Origin: an uncultured Aliiroseovarius sp.
GTDB lineage: Bacteria > Pseudomonadota > Alphaproteobacteria > Rhodobacterales > Rhodobacteraceae
Length of the DNA stretch: 64,000 nt
Direction: 5' to 3'
NCBI RefSeq assembly: GCF_947497285.1
Contig: NZ_CANMFT010000004.1
Span: 241,595 to 305,594 of the forward strand
Both the position numbers and the translations under genes were made by a program. Positions 46,981 to 56,099 of the stretch are shown here, in pieces (the first letter of the stretch is position 1; the number at the start of each line of letters is the position of its first letter). The notes under the pieces were generated by a model. It was not told where the DNA came from. It saw only the letters and a program-made list of their open reading frames with translations, and did not search any database.

Positions 46981-48708
46981 GTGACGCCCCTAAGATTGTT
47001 CTTTGCCCGTCAGATTGGCGCCACCCTTGTTGCGACCGCCAGCGTCTTCGCGCTGACCGCCACGGCGTCGCAAGCAGATAACACTGCCGGGTCTTATCTG
47101 GCGGCGCGTCACGCAGATCTGGCGGGCGACTATCCGCGCGTTGTGGAATACGGCACGCGCGCCTTGGCAGAAGATGCAGAGCGTCTTGATATCATAGAGG
47201 GGCTTGTTGTTGCGCACACGGCATTGGGCGAGATCGACAAGGCCATCCCCTTCGCGCGGCGATTGGCGGGTCTGAGCCCTGACAACCAGTTGGCCGGTCT
47301 GGTCCTTCTGGCCGATGCGATCCAGGCTGAGAACTGGAACGAGGCGACTGAACTTTTGAATGGCAAGGCGTCGATCGCGCCAATGATCGACGCGATGATT
47401 TCTGCTTGGGCCAGCCTTGGCGAGGGGCGTATGTCGCAGGCGCTGACGATCTTCGATGAACTGGCCTCGGACGAAGGCAGCCGGTCCTTCGCGCTGTTTC
47501 AAAAGGCGCTGGCGCTGGCCCATGTTGGCGATTTCGAAGGTGCCGCGAAAATCTTCGGCGGCGAAGACGGGCCGCTTCAACTGAACCGGCGCGGGATCAT
47601 TTCCTATGCACAGATCCTGAGCCAGTTGGATCGCCACGATGACGCGGTCGAGTTGCTTAAGGCCAATTCCGGAGAAACGCGGGACGCTGAGGTCGAAGAT
47701 CTTTTAGCCCGGTTGGAAGCGCGCGAAGTGATCGCCTTTTCTGGCATTCAAACGCCAAAAGACGGCATTGCCGAGCTTATGTTTGCCCTTGCAGAAAGCC
47801 TTGCCTCTGGGGCCGATCCCACCGTCGTTTTGCTCTATAACCGCGTGTCCGAACACCTGAACCCGGATCAGGAAGGCGCGCTGCTTCTTTCGGCACAACT
47901 TCTTGAAAGTATGGAACACTATGACCTCGCGTTAGAGGCATATGCGCGCATCCCGAAAGACAGCGTGGCCTACCCGCAGGCCGCTTTGGGACGCACCGAT
48001 GTGCTGCGCCGCTGGGAAAAACTGGAGGAGGCGACGGAGGAGCTTCGCGCCTTGGCTGATGACTACCCCGAAACGCCCCGGTTTCGCGTCGCCTTGGGTG
48101 ATACCTTGATGCAACAAGATCGCTTCGACGAAGCGCGGGCGGCCTATGACAACGCAATCGGTGCGTTTACGCAGGAACTGCCGGGGCAATGGGCCACCTA
48201 TTTCCAGCGCGCCATCGCACTGACAAAGATCGGCGAATGGCCCGCGGCCGAGGCTGATTTTCGCAAGGCCCTGGAATTGAGTCCGGAACAACCGGCGGTG
48301 CTGAATTACCTTGGCTATACCTATGTCGAAAAACGCATCAATCTGGACGAAGCTTTGTCAATGATCGAACGCGCGGTCGAAGCCCGCCCCGATAGCGGGT
48401 TCATCGTGGACAGCCTTGGCTGGGTGCTGTTCCGGCTGGGGCGCTATGACGAAGCGGTGCAGCACATGGAACGTGCCGTCGAACTCATGCCCGTCGATCC
48501 GATCCTGAACGACCATCTGGGCGACACCTATTGGGCCGTCGGCCGCAAACGCGAAGCCCGGTTTCAATGGAGCCGCGCGCTGAGCTTCGTCACCGACGAC
48601 ACCGACCTGACCGAGATGAACCCAGACCGCGTGCGCCGCAAACTGGCTGTCGGGCTTGATGCGGTTCTGGCAGACGAAGGGGCCGCGCCCCTGCACCAAC
48701 CCGAATGA
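46981..48708 (+). CDS. secreted tetratricopeptide-repeat protein
   Basis: A 575-residue protein with a signal peptide (about 1-30, ending near ASQA) and several TPR units, clearest at residues 420-530 (GEWPAAEADFRKALELSPEQP, RPDSGFIVDSLGWVLFRLG). Such proteins scaffold protein complexes in the periplasm or at the outer membrane. The GTG at 46981 has AGAAGAGAG upstream and is preferred to the TTG at 46975. Its stop overlaps the ispE start (ATGA), a coupling with no obvious metabolic reason. Confidence 0.88.
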   Translation: MTPLRLFFARQIGATLVATASVFALTATASQADNTAGSYLAARHADLAGDYPRVVEYGTRALAEDAERLDIIEGLVVAHTALGEIDKAIPFARRLAGLSPDNQLAGLVLLADAIQAENWNEATELLNGKASIAPMIDAMISAWASLGEGRMSQALTIFDELASDEGSRSFALFQKALALAHVGDFEGAAKIFGGEDGPLQLNRRGIISYAQILSQLDRHDDAVELLKANSGETRDAEVEDLLARLEAREVIAFSGIQTPKDGIAELMFALAESLASGADPTVVLLYNRVSEHLNPDQEGALLLSAQLLESMEHYDLALEAYARIPKDSVAYPQAALGRTDVLRRWEKLEEATEELRALADDYPETPRFRVALGDTLMQQDRFDEARAAYDNAIGAFTQELPGQWATYFQRAIALTKIGEWPAAEADFRKALELSPEQPAVLNYLGYTYVEKRINLDEALSMIERAVEARPDSGFIVDSLGWVLFRLGRYDEAVQHMERAVELMPVDPILNDHLGDTYWAVGRKREARFQWSRALSFVTDDTDLTEMNPDRVRRKLAVGLDAVLADEGAAPLHQPE

Positions 48709-49535
48709 CAATTGCCAAGGTTTTTGCCCCGGCAAAGGTGAACCTGACGCTGCATGTCACGGGGCGACGCAAAGATGGCTATCATCTGCTGGACAGCCTT
48801 GTATTGTTTGCCGATGTAGGTGACCGGGTGACGGTTATGCCCGCAAAACAAAACCTGTTAGAGGTGACCGGGCCACGGGCCGCAGGCGTGCCCACGGATA
48901 GGTCAAACCTTGTTGCACGGGCGGCGGATCTGTTTGGCATTCCGGTTCATATCATCCTGTCCAAACACCTGCCTTCGGCCGCGGGGATCGGGGGTGGCAG
49001 CTCGGACGCGGCTGCAACTATCCTGGCTTTGTCCGACATCATTGGTGATGCCCGCCTTCCTGTTGGCGTCACGGATCTGGGCGCCGACCTGCGTGTGTGC
49101 CTGATGCGCCAAGCAGCACGGATGCGCGGCATTGGCGATGATGTCACGCCCTGCCCGGGTCTTCCGCCGCTGTTCGCGGTTCTTGCCAACCCCGGTATCG
49201 AGGTGCCGACCCCTGCAGTTTTCGGAGCCCTGGGCGACCCGTCCAAGCCACCCATGCCAAAGCGCCTGCCGCAAGGCATGAAAACGCGCGCTTTCATTGA
49301 TTGGCTGGCGACACAACGCAACGATCTTGAAGCCCCGGCGATCTCGCTAGCCCCTGTCATCGCGAACGTATTGGGCGCCCTGGCGGCATTGCCCAAGGCG
49401 CGCCTTGCCCGCATGTCCGGGTCCGGCGCAACCTGTTTTGGCCTTTTTGAAACAGAAAAGGCCGCGCAAGACGCAGCCCTTCTTCTGGCGAAATCGCACC
49501 CTGATTGGTGGATTGAAGCGACCCGGCTTAGTTGA
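48705..49535 (+). CDS. ispE: 4-diphosphocytidyl-2-C-methyl-D-erythritol kinase
   Basis: A 276-residue GHMP kinase of the MEP isoprenoid pathway. The N-terminal FAPAKVNLTLHVTGRRKDGYH, the ATP loop PSAAGIGGGSSDAA (about 90-103) and the C-terminal MSGSGATCFGLF are diagnostic. It is translationally coupled to the TPR gene upstream and overlaps the convergent polyprenyl synthase gene by 8 bp at its end. Both it and that neighbour serve isoprenoid synthesis. Confidence 0.96.
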   Translation: MTIAKVFAPAKVNLTLHVTGRRKDGYHLLDSLVLFADVGDRVTVMPAKQNLLEVTGPRAAGVPTDRSNLVARAADLFGIPVHIILSKHLPSAAGIGGGSSDAAATILALSDIIGDARLPVGVTDLGADLRVCLMRQAARMRGIGDDVTPCPGLPPLFAVLANPGIEVPTPAVFGALGDPSKPPMPKRLPQGMKTRAFIDWLATQRNDLEAPAISLAPVIANVLGALAALPKARLARMSGSGATCFGLFETEKAAQDAALLLAKSHPDWWIEATRLS

Positions 49536-50523
49536 TCCGCGCCACCACGTAATCTGCGATATCATGCAGCATGTCACGGATTGGATCGTCGGGAAGCTCT
49601 GTCAGGGCCGCCTTTGCCTTGGCCGCCCAAGCCAGCGCATCAGCCCGTGTTGCGTCAAGCGCGCCGTGCTTTTTCAGAAGGGTCAGGGCATGGTCAAGAT
49701 CACCATCTTGCTGGCGCCCCTTCTCGATCGTGCGCGACCAGAAAGCACGCTCTTCGGTATTGGCTTTGGCAACCGCCTTGATCAGCGGCAAGGTCAGCTT
49801 CCGTTCGCGGAAATCATCGCCAAGGTTCTTGCCGATTGCATCGCCACCAGAATAATCCAGCAAATCATCGACAATCTGGAACGACACGCCCAGCGCGTCG
49901 CCATAGGCATACAGCGCCTGAACCTGGGCCTCACTGGCCCCTGCGATAACGCCCCCCACCTCGGTCGCGGCTGAAAACAGCGCGGCCGTCTTGCCTCGCA
50001 CCACCTGAAGATAAATTGCCTCATCCGTCGCCAAGTCCTGCGCGGCGGTCAATTGTAGCACTTCACCCTCGGCGATCGTGGCCGAGGCATTGGCCAGGAT
50101 GTCGAGCACCCGAAGGTTGCCGGTTTCCACCATCAACTGAAAACTGCGCGAGAAAAGGTAGTCGCCGACCAGCACGCTTGACTTGTTGTCCCACAGCAAG
50201 TTCGCCGTTGGCCGCCCACGGCGCTGGCCGCTTTCGTCCACCACGTCATCATGCAGCAGCGTCGCCGTGTGGATGAATTCAACCGTCGCCGCCAAATGAA
50301 TGTGGTAGGGGCCTTGATAGCCGCACATCTTTGCCGCCGCCAACGTCAGCATCGGGCGCAGACGCTTGCCGCCTGCATCGACCAGATGCGCGGTGACTTC
50401 CGGGATGCGAGGAGCGTGCTTTGACGCCATCCGATCGCGAATCAACGCGTTCACCGCAGCCATCTCTGTTTCAAGATGCGCACCCAAGCGTTCGTGCGGT
50501 TTATGTGCAGCTTCGATCAGCAT
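49528..50523 (-). CDS. polyprenyl diphosphate synthase (octaprenyl/decaprenyl type)
   Basis: About 331 residues. The first Asp-rich motif is LLHDDVVDE, followed by RRGRPTAN; the second is FQIVDDLLDYSG. This is a trans-prenyl transferase that lengthens FPP or GPP to the side chain of ubiquinone; in Rhodobacterales that is usually Q-10, so decaprenyl is likely but not read from sequence. GGAAGG stands five bases before the ATG at 50523; codons at 50526 or 50529 are alternatives. It is convergent with ispE and divergent from the DUF2007 gene across 71 bp. Confidence 0.93.
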   Translation of the reverse strand: MLIEAAHKPHERLGAHLETEMAAVNALIRDRMASKHAPRIPEVTAHLVDAGGKRLRPMLTLAAAKMCGYQGPYHIHLAATVEFIHTATLLHDDVVDESGQRRGRPTANLLWDNKSSVLVGDYLFSRSFQLMVETGNLRVLDILANASATIAEGEVLQLTAAQDLATDEAIYLQVVRGKTAALFSAATEVGGVIAGASEAQVQALYAYGDALGVSFQIVDDLLDYSGGDAIGKNLGDDFRERKLTLPLIKAVAKANTEERAFWSRTIEKGRQQDGDLDHALTLLKKHGALDATRADALAWAAKAKAALTELPDDPIRDMLHDIADYVVARIN

Positions 50524-50594
50524 CATCACCTTCCCGTCAACAGTCCCGTCATCCGGCTCGACAAAGGCACGGGTCTGCCTTTAAGTCCAGAAAC

Positions 50595-50810
50595 ATGAAA
50601 GAGCTTCTTCGGACAACAGACCCAACTTTGATCCCCTTTGTCACAACCCTTCTTGAGGGCGAGGATATAGACTGCTTTGCGATGGACGTCCATATGAGCG
50701 CGCTGGAAGGATCAATAGGAATTTTACCTCGACGCCTTATGGTTCGCCAACAAGACCTGCACAGGGCCCGCGCCGTTCTGCGCGATCTGGGGATTGAGTT
50801 CGAGGGATAG
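50595..50810 (+). CDS. DUF2007 family small protein
   Basis: A 71-residue protein: MKELLRTTDPTLIPFVTTLLEGEDI, then VHMSALEGSIGILPRRLMV and LHRARAVLRDLGIE. This fits DUF2007, small proteins described as putative prokaryotic signal-transducing proteins. The function is unknown. The longer open frame to 50421 is antisense to the polyprenyl synthase. The methyltransferase gene starts one base after its stop, so the two are one unit. Confidence 0.88.
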   Translation: MKELLRTTDPTLIPFVTTLLEGEDIDCFAMDVHMSALEGSIGILPRRLMVRQQDLHRARAVLRDLGIEFEG

Positions 50811-50811
50811 C

Positions 50812-51573
50812 ATGACACACGCCACATCCAATCTGACCCGTGACGCTTTCTTGGGCGGGCAGTTGACCGTGTCACAACCCGTAACGGGTTACCGCGCCGG
50901 TGTGGACCCGGTGTTTTTGGCAGCCGCAGTTCCCGCCGAACCCGGTCAGTCAGTGCTTGAACTTGGCTGCGGTGCCGGCGCTGCGTCGCTGTGTCTGGGC
51001 AAACGGGTCGACGGGCTGCGGCTTGTCGGTCTGGAGCGTCAGTCGCTGTATGCCGACCTTGCCCGGCTGAACGGAAAAGACAACGGCATCGACATGGCAA
51101 TACATCACGGCGATCTGGCGGATATGCCGCATGCGCTGCGCGAAGACAGTTTCGATCATGTCATTATGAACCCACCCTATTTTCTGCGCGCGCGTGGAAC
51201 AGCATCGCCTGACACGCATCGCGAAGGCGCGATGGGCGAGGATACGCCACTGGTGCAATGGCTGGATCAGGCGACGCGCCGGTTGAAGCCGCGCGGCTAT
51301 GTCACGCTGGTCCAGAACGCCGAGCGATTGCCAGAAGTGATGCGCGCCATGGATGACCGGCTTGGGTCCGTTTTGGTCAAACCGCTGTGCCCGCGCAATG
51401 GTCGGGCGGCCACGCTTGTTCTGGTGCAGGCCCGCAAGGGGGGGCGCGGGGCGTTCCGTTTGGCAGCCCCGCTGATCTTGCATGAAGGTGCCACCCACGA
51501 AGCGGACCGGGACCACTACACGCCCGAGGTGTCCGCTATATTGCGCGACGGAATGGCGTTGCCCTTGTGGTAA
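50812..51573 (+). CDS. SAM-dependent methyltransferase, TrmN6-like
   Basis: A 253-residue Rossmann methyltransferase. LELGCGAG (about 49-56) binds SAM, and NPPY (120-123) is the N6-adenine methyltransferase motif. The N-terminal TGYRAGVDPVFLAAA matches the TrmN6/YfiC family, which methylates A37 of tRNA1-Val. The C-terminal KPLCPRNGRAATLVLVQARKG also fits. GAGGGA precedes the ATG. It is next to the DUF2007 gene. Confidence 0.9.
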   Translation: MTHATSNLTRDAFLGGQLTVSQPVTGYRAGVDPVFLAAAVPAEPGQSVLELGCGAGAASLCLGKRVDGLRLVGLERQSLYADLARLNGKDNGIDMAIHHGDLADMPHALREDSFDHVIMNPPYFLRARGTASPDTHREGAMGEDTPLVQWLDQATRRLKPRGYVTLVQNAERLPEVMRAMDDRLGSVLVKPLCPRNGRAATLVLVQARKGGRGAFRLAAPLILHEGATHEADRDHYTPEVSAILRDGMALPLW

Positions 51574-51700
51574 ACATTCGCTGGCGTATGGTCGCCTGGA
51601 TTGTTGCGACTTTTCGCCATTCAGCAGCATCCACCCCGTGACAAGCATCCATTTTTGTGGTGCACTGAAGATGTCTAATCACACTATAGGAGGAACGCCC

Positions 51701-51868
51701 ATGAGCATGAGTTCGCATCTTGAAGAGCTGCGGAGGAAACACGAGGTTCTCTCTGAAAAAGTCGAGGCAGCGCAGCGCGCGCCGGGCAGCAGCGATCTTG
51801 AAATTTCAGAGCTGAAGAAGCAGAAACTCAAGCTCAAGGAAGAAATTGAGCGGCTCGCAACCGCCTGA
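51701..51868 (+). CDS. DUF465 (YdcH) family small protein
   Basis: A 55-residue helical protein: HLEELRRKHEVLSEKVEAA followed by LKKQKLKLKEEIERL, the DUF465 pattern. It should form a coiled-coil hairpin. The function is unknown. AGGAGG seven bases before the ATG is among the strongest ribosome binding sites in the window, suggesting high expression. Confidence 0.92.
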   Translation: MSMSSHLEELRRKHEVLSEKVEAAQRAPGSSDLEISELKKQKLKLKEEIERLATA

Positions 51869-51884
51869 AAGTGAACCTACCGGG

Positions 51885-52760
51885 TCAGGTCTGTTCATCA
51901 CGAACCGAGCTGGCCCGCGCCGCCATCAGAGCGCCGAACGTGATCAACCCTCCGGCCAAGAGCAGAGAGGGGTGTGGGTCTGCTACGCCAGCAAGTATCA
52001 GCACGAGCGTGGACAATAGGGGCGCGCTATAGCTTGCGACACCCAAAAGTTGAATGTCGCCACGCTTCACGCCGATGTCCCAGACATAGAAAGCCAGCCC
52101 CACGGGACCAAGGCCCAGTCCAAGCACCGATGCCCAGCCCAGCGCACCCTGCGGCCAAGAGGTGTCTTCCCAAAGAATATGGGCAGCCGCAGCCAGCGTG
52201 GCGGTTGCAAAGCAAAACACAACTACCGATGCGGTAGGTGTATCGCCCAAACGCCGCGACAGCACCGAATAGCCTGACCAGGTCAGGGCGCACAAAAATG
52301 CCAGCCCATACCCAGGCAACGCCTGCATGTCGAAGCCAGCCGCGCCACCCAGAACAAGGATTGCCGCGCCAATGAACGACACGATTGCGCCTGCCACATG
52401 AAGGGGTCTTAACCGCTCGCCCGGCAACAGGCCCGAAAACAGAACGATCATCAATGGCCACAGATAAGCGATCAATCCCGCTTCAGCAGCGGGCGCCATG
52501 CGCAGCGCTGAGAAATAGAGGGCGTGATAGCCGAAAAGGCCCAAGGTGCCGAACACGTAGACCCGCCAGCCGATGCTGGCCAGGCGGCGAATCTCGCCCG
52601 TTTTGGTGATCCAGATCAGCCCGATGCTCCCGCCGATCAGAAAAGTCAGTGCCGACAATTGGAACGGGGGAACGGGCGCTGACCCTACCGTGAACAATGC
52701 CAAAAGCGCCCACAGCAGGACGGCCAGAAAACCCGTAAGCGTGGCCTGTTTGCGGTTCAT
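51885..52760 (-). CDS. DMT transporter (EamA, YddG-like)
   Basis: A 291-residue membrane protein with ten hydrophobic helices. The start MNRKQATLTGFLAVLLWALL resembles YddG-type exporters of aromatic amino acids. APAAEAGLIAYLWPLMIVLFS and LPGERL in the first EamA repeat and the GLGPVGLAFYVWDIGVKRGD stretch in the second support the family. The substrate is uncertain. The start at 52760 has GGGGG seven bases upstream. Confidence 0.87.
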   Translation of the reverse strand: MNRKQATLTGFLAVLLWALLALFTVGSAPVPPFQLSALTFLIGGSIGLIWITKTGEIRRLASIGWRVYVFGTLGLFGYHALYFSALRMAPAAEAGLIAYLWPLMIVLFSGLLPGERLRPLHVAGAIVSFIGAAILVLGGAAGFDMQALPGYGLAFLCALTWSGYSVLSRRLGDTPTASVVVFCFATATLAAAAHILWEDTSWPQGALGWASVLGLGLGPVGLAFYVWDIGVKRGDIQLLGVASYSAPLLSTLVLILAGVADPHPSLLLAGGLITFGALMAARASSVRDEQT

Positions 52761-52878
52761 ACCCTGCCCCCGACATTTGCGCGGTGCCAGTGGTGCCCGC
52801 AACGCCCTTGCGCGAAACTATTTGCAGTTCGCCGAAACAAAAAGCCGAAAGTGCAGTTCAGCCAGCAACCCCGACACG

Positions 52879-52908
52879 AAAAAGGGACCGACCCCGCGGG
52901 CCGGTCCC
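52879..52908 (-). terminator. rho-independent terminator of phaB
   Basis: GGGACCG (52884-52890) pairs with CGGTCCC (52902-52908); on the minus strand TTTTT follows. It lies 21 bases past the phaB stop. Confidence 0.85.
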
Positions 52909-52929
52909 CGATTGATGTCGCACGCAGGG

Positions 52930-53652
52930 TCAGACGAAGAACTGCGCACCGTTTGCGGAAATGGTCGAGCCATTGATGAATTGGGCATCATCGGAGGCCA
53001 AGAAGGTCACGCAGCGCGCAATCTCCTCAGGTTCACCAAGGCGGCCGGCGGGAATGCCGGCAATGATCGAATCACGGACCTTTTCCGGCACCGCCATGAC
53101 CATTTCAGTTGCGATATAGCCCGGACAGATCGCGTTTGCAGTGATCCCAGCGCGCGCGCCTTCCTGTGCCAGTGACTTCACGATCCCAAGATCTCCGGCC
53201 TTGGTCGCGGCATAGTTGACCTGTGCAAACTGACCCTTCTGACCGTTGATCGAGCTGATCACAATAATACGGCCAAACTTGCGTTCGCGCATACCGGGCC
53301 ACAGCGGGTGGACCGTGTTGAACACGCCTGTCAGGTTCGTATCAATCACTTCCTGCCACTGTTCGGGCGTCATTTTGTGGAACGGCGCATCACGGGTGAT
53401 GCCGGCGTTCGCCACGACCACTTCGATTGGTCCAAGATCGGCTTCGACCTGAGCCAAACCCGCTTTGGAGTCCTCGTAGTTGGCGACATTCCACTTGTAG
53501 GTTTTGATGCCGGTTTCTTTCGTGAAAGCTGCTGCTTTTTCGTCATTGCCTGCATAGGTGGCCGCGACAGTATAACCGTCCGCCTGCAGAGCTTTTGAAA
53601 TTGCCGCGCCAATGCCGCGCGAACCACCGGTAACCAATGCAACTCGAGCCAT
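52930..53652 (-). CDS. phaB: acetoacetyl-CoA reductase
   Basis: A 240-residue short-chain dehydrogenase that reduces acetoacetyl-CoA to (R)-3-hydroxybutyryl-CoA with NADPH for polyhydroxybutyrate synthesis. TGGSRGIG is at 8-15, NAG at 82-84, and the catalytic Ser134, Tyr147 and Lys151 are present. CPGYIATEM and NGAQFFV at the end are typical PhaB. GGAGG stands five bases before the ATG. It follows phaA on the same strand but a terminator and a 174-bp gap lie between, so it may have its own promoter. Confidence 0.96.
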   Translation of the reverse strand: MARVALVTGGSRGIGAAISKALQADGYTVAATYAGNDEKAAAFTKETGIKTYKWNVANYEDSKAGLAQVEADLGPIEVVVANAGITRDAPFHKMTPEQWQEVIDTNLTGVFNTVHPLWPGMRERKFGRIIVISSINGQKGQFAQVNYAATKAGDLGIVKSLAQEGARAGITANAICPGYIATEMVMAVPEKVRDSIIAGIPAGRLGEPEEIARCVTFLASDDAQFINGSTISANGAQFFV

Positions 53653-53707
53653 ATTTTCCTCCGTTCGATTCTGGGTCTAGAAACTCTGTTATCTTTTTCA
53701 GGCATCA

Positions 53708-53726
53708 TGCGCAATAATATTGCGCA
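53708..53726. promoter_or_regulatory. palindrome in the phaB upstream region
   Basis: TGCGCAAT and ATTGCGCA flank three bases (AAT), a perfect inverted repeat with a three-base spacer, 56 bases upstream of the phaB ATG. It is a candidate operator. It lacks the exact CTGC-N3-GCAG of the PhaR site seen before phaA, but shares its TGC...GCA frame. Confidence 0.45.
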
Positions 53727-53778
53727 ATATACACCGTTCGGCACTGGGTTTATTTCGCACCCGCAGAAGACCCGCGCC

Positions 53779-53804
53779 AAAAAAGGCGCCCGAAGGCGCC
53801 TTTT
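53779..53804 (-). terminator. terminator after phaA
   Basis: AAAAGGCGCC (53781-53790) and GGCGCCTTTT (53795-53804) form a near-perfect hairpin. It lies 22 bases past the phaA stop and is followed on the minus strand by a run of T. It looks bidirectional. It would separate phaA from phaB. Confidence 0.85.
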
Positions 53805-53826
53805 CATTTGTCAGCCGCGCCGGGTC

Positions 53827-55002
53827 TTAGGGGCGTTCAAGACACATCGCGACACCCATGCCACCGCCGATGCAAAGCGTCGCGAGGCCCTTCTTGGAAT
53901 CACGGCGTTTCATTTCAAACAGCAACGTGTTCAGAATACGGCAACCCGATGCGCCGATCGGGTGCCCGATGGCGATCGCCCCACCGTTCACGTTCACGAT
54001 GTCGGTGTTCCAATCCATTTCTTTGTTCACCGCGCAGGCCTGCGCTGCAAACGCTTCGTTGGCTTCAACAAGGTCAAGATCCTGCGCCTTCCACCCCGCC
54101 TTGGCCAAGGCCTTGGTCGAGGCGTGGATCGGGCCGACACCCATGATCGAGGGGTCAAGGCCAGCGGTCGCGTATGAGGCGATCCGGGCAAGGGGCTCAA
54201 GGCCGCGTCTTTCAGCCTCTTCCGCGCTCATCAATAGGACGGCAGCCGCCCCATCGTTGATCCCAGAAGCGTTTGCCGCCGTGACCGACCCATCCTTGGT
54301 AAAGGCAGGGCGCAGCTTTTGCATGGCTTCCATCGTCGCGCCGTGGCGGATGTATTCATCCTGATCGACGACGATGTCACCTTTGCGCGTTTTCACGACA
54401 AAAGGAACGATCTCGTCTGCGAACCTGCCAGCCTTTTGCGCCGCCTCGGCCTTGTTTTGCGAAGCCACGGCGAATTCATCCTGCATTTCGCGCGTGATCT
54501 GCCATTGCTCGGCCACGTTTTCTGCAGTCTGCCCCATGTGATAGCCATTGAAGGCGTCCCACAGACCATCTTTGATCATCGAGTCGATGAACTTCATATC
54601 GCCCATTTTGTGACCCGCGCGCAGGTGCGCGACATGGGTGCTGAGCGACATGTTCTCCTGACCGCCAGCGGCGACAATCGCCGCATCACCCAGCATCACG
54701 TGCTGAGCGCCAAGCGCGACGGTGCGCAGACCAGATCCGCACACTTGGTTGATGCCCCAAGCCGATGCTTCCTTGGGAAGGCCTGCATTGATATGTGCCT
54801 GACGCGCAGGGTTCTGGCCTTGCCCAGCCTGAAGCACCTGGCCCAGGATAGTTTCGCTGACGTCGCTCTTGTCGACTCCGGCGCGTTCCACAACAGCTTC
54901 AAGCACCGCAGCGCCAAGATCATGGGCAGGTGTGTTGGCAAAAGCGCCCGAGAAGCTGCCCACGGCAGTCCGCGCTGCGGATACGATAACGACGTTGGTC
55001 AT
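53827..55002 (-). CDS. phaA: acetyl-CoA acetyltransferase (beta-ketothiolase)
   Basis: A 391-residue thiolase that condenses two acetyl-CoA to acetoacetyl-CoA. The acyl-accepting Cys88 is in NQVCGSGLR, with His347 in [10 protein letters not shown] and Cys377 in CIGGGMG. The start at 55002 ([15 protein letters not shown]) has AAGGA eight bases upstream. It provides the precursor for PhaB and PHB. A PhaR-like site lies about 115 bases upstream. The gene order is phaA then phaB on the minus strand. Confidence 0.97.
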   Translation of the reverse strand: MTNVVIVSAARTAVGSFSGAFANTPAHDLGAAVLEAVVERAGVDKSDVSETILGQVLQAGQGQNPARQAHINAGLPKEASAWGINQVCGSGLRTVALGAQHVMLGDAAIVAAGGQENMSLSTHVAHLRAGHKMGDMKFIDSMIKDGLWDAFNGYHMGQTAENVAEQWQITREMQDEFAVASQNKAEAAQKAGRFADEIVPFVVKTRKGDIVVDQDEYIRHGATMEAMQKLRPAFTKDGSVTAANASGINDGAAAVLLMSAEEAERRGLEPLARIASYATAGLDPSIMGVGPIHASTKALAKAGWKAQDLDLVEANEAFAAQACAVNKEMDWNTDIVNVNGGAIAIGHPIGASGCRILNTLLFEMKRRDSKKGLATLCIGGGMGVAMCLERP

Positions 55003-55115
55003 ATTGGTTCCTTTTCCTCCAGTCATAGGGATATGCGATGGCGCGGCGGCGACCGTAAATCACAAGCTGCGGGCGCGGGCGCGCTGCATCAATCCCTTGG
55101 TGAGCGCATCCTGTG

Positions 55116-55126
55116 CTGCATTGCAG
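55116..55126. promoter_or_regulatory. PhaR-like operator upstream of phaA
   Basis: CTGCATTGCAG is a perfect CTGC-N3-GCAG inverted repeat. As I recall, PhaR of Rhodobacter binds CTGC-N3-4-GCAG. The site is 114 bases upstream of the phaA ATG, between phaA and the EAL gene, a sensible operator position for a PHB-responsive repressor. Confidence 0.6.
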
Positions 55127-55173
55127 AGGAAATCAAGTCAGACGGTCACGTAGCGTCAATTGGCGCACATATT

Positions 55174-56004
55174 TCAGGCGACCTTCTGCCAATATGGGCT
55201 GAGCGTCGGTGCGCCGAAATAGTAGCCCTGCATGCAATCGACCCCAATTGAAGTCAGGTATGCTGCGTCTTCGTAGGATTCGACACTTTCGGCGACCGTA
55301 AACATGTCAAAATGGCGGGCAACCGAGATCATCGCCTCGGCAAGGATCTGGTTGTCGGCGTTGTCGTGGATACCGCGAATGAAATCACCATCGATCTTCA
55401 GGATATCGAAGTAGAAGTCCTTGAGATACTTGAAAGACGTGTAACCTGCGCCAAAATCGTCCAGTGCAAAGCTGATACCCTTGCGCTGCATATCCGCCAT
55501 GAAAACCTGCACAAGATCTGGCAAGGAGATCGCGGTGCGTTCGGTGATTTCCAAAATCAGTCGTTCAGCAACGGTTGGGTCGTCTTGCAATCCCCTGTCC
55601 AATACCTTTTTCCAACCTGGATAACCGATCGAACGAGCTGACATATTGATCGACAAGCGCAATGAGGGCTCACAGGACAAGGCCTCCAACCCTTTTTCAA
55701 GGGCCAGCGCATCCAGCATGCGCCCCATTTCCGTATCTTCAACCGAGTCGATGAAATCCTTGGCGGGAATCACGCGCCCGGTTGGGTCCATCACCCGCAA
55801 CAGGCCTTCGTAGAACGCCATCCGGTCTGGACAGTTGGCCTGCACGATAGGCTGAAAAGCCAACCGCACGCGCTTTTTCTGCAACGCCTCGCGCACAAGG
55901 TTCAAAGCATCCCTGTCGCGCTGTGCAATTGCCACCGACAAGGGGCTGCCTTGTGGTCCGAAATCAGTATTCTGCATATCCGAGTTGCCCTGGCCGTGGT
56001 TCAT
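55174..56004 (-). CDS. stand-alone EAL-domain cyclic-di-GMP phosphodiesterase
   Basis: A 276-residue protein made almost entirely of an EAL domain without GGDEF or transmembrane segments. The signature reads EGLLR instead of EALLR. Metal and substrate residues appear retained: Asn in INMSAR, Glu in EITER, the two Asp of LDDFGAGYTSF, Lys in KIDGDF, Glu in AESVES and Gln in MQGYYFGAP. Activity as a c-di-GMP hydrolase is therefore likely. The ATG at 56004 has GGAG eight bases upstream. It lies upstream of phaA on the same strand, 170 bp away. Confidence 0.9.
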   Translation of the reverse strand: MNHGQGNSDMQNTDFGPQGSPLSVAIAQRDRDALNLVREALQKKRVRLAFQPIVQANCPDRMAFYEGLLRVMDPTGRVIPAKDFIDSVEDTEMGRMLDALALEKGLEALSCEPSLRLSINMSARSIGYPGWKKVLDRGLQDDPTVAERLILEITERTAISLPDLVQVFMADMQRKGISFALDDFGAGYTSFKYLKDFYFDILKIDGDFIRGIHDNADNQILAEAMISVARHFDMFTVAESVESYEDAAYLTSIGVDCMQGYYFGAPTLSPYWQKVA

Positions 56005-56099
56005 CGCCATTCTCCGTCCCAACTAGAAGCAACGTTGCGCAAATATGCTAACAACCTGTAAAACTTTTAATTTTCACTAAATTCAAGGTTCTTTCTTCG

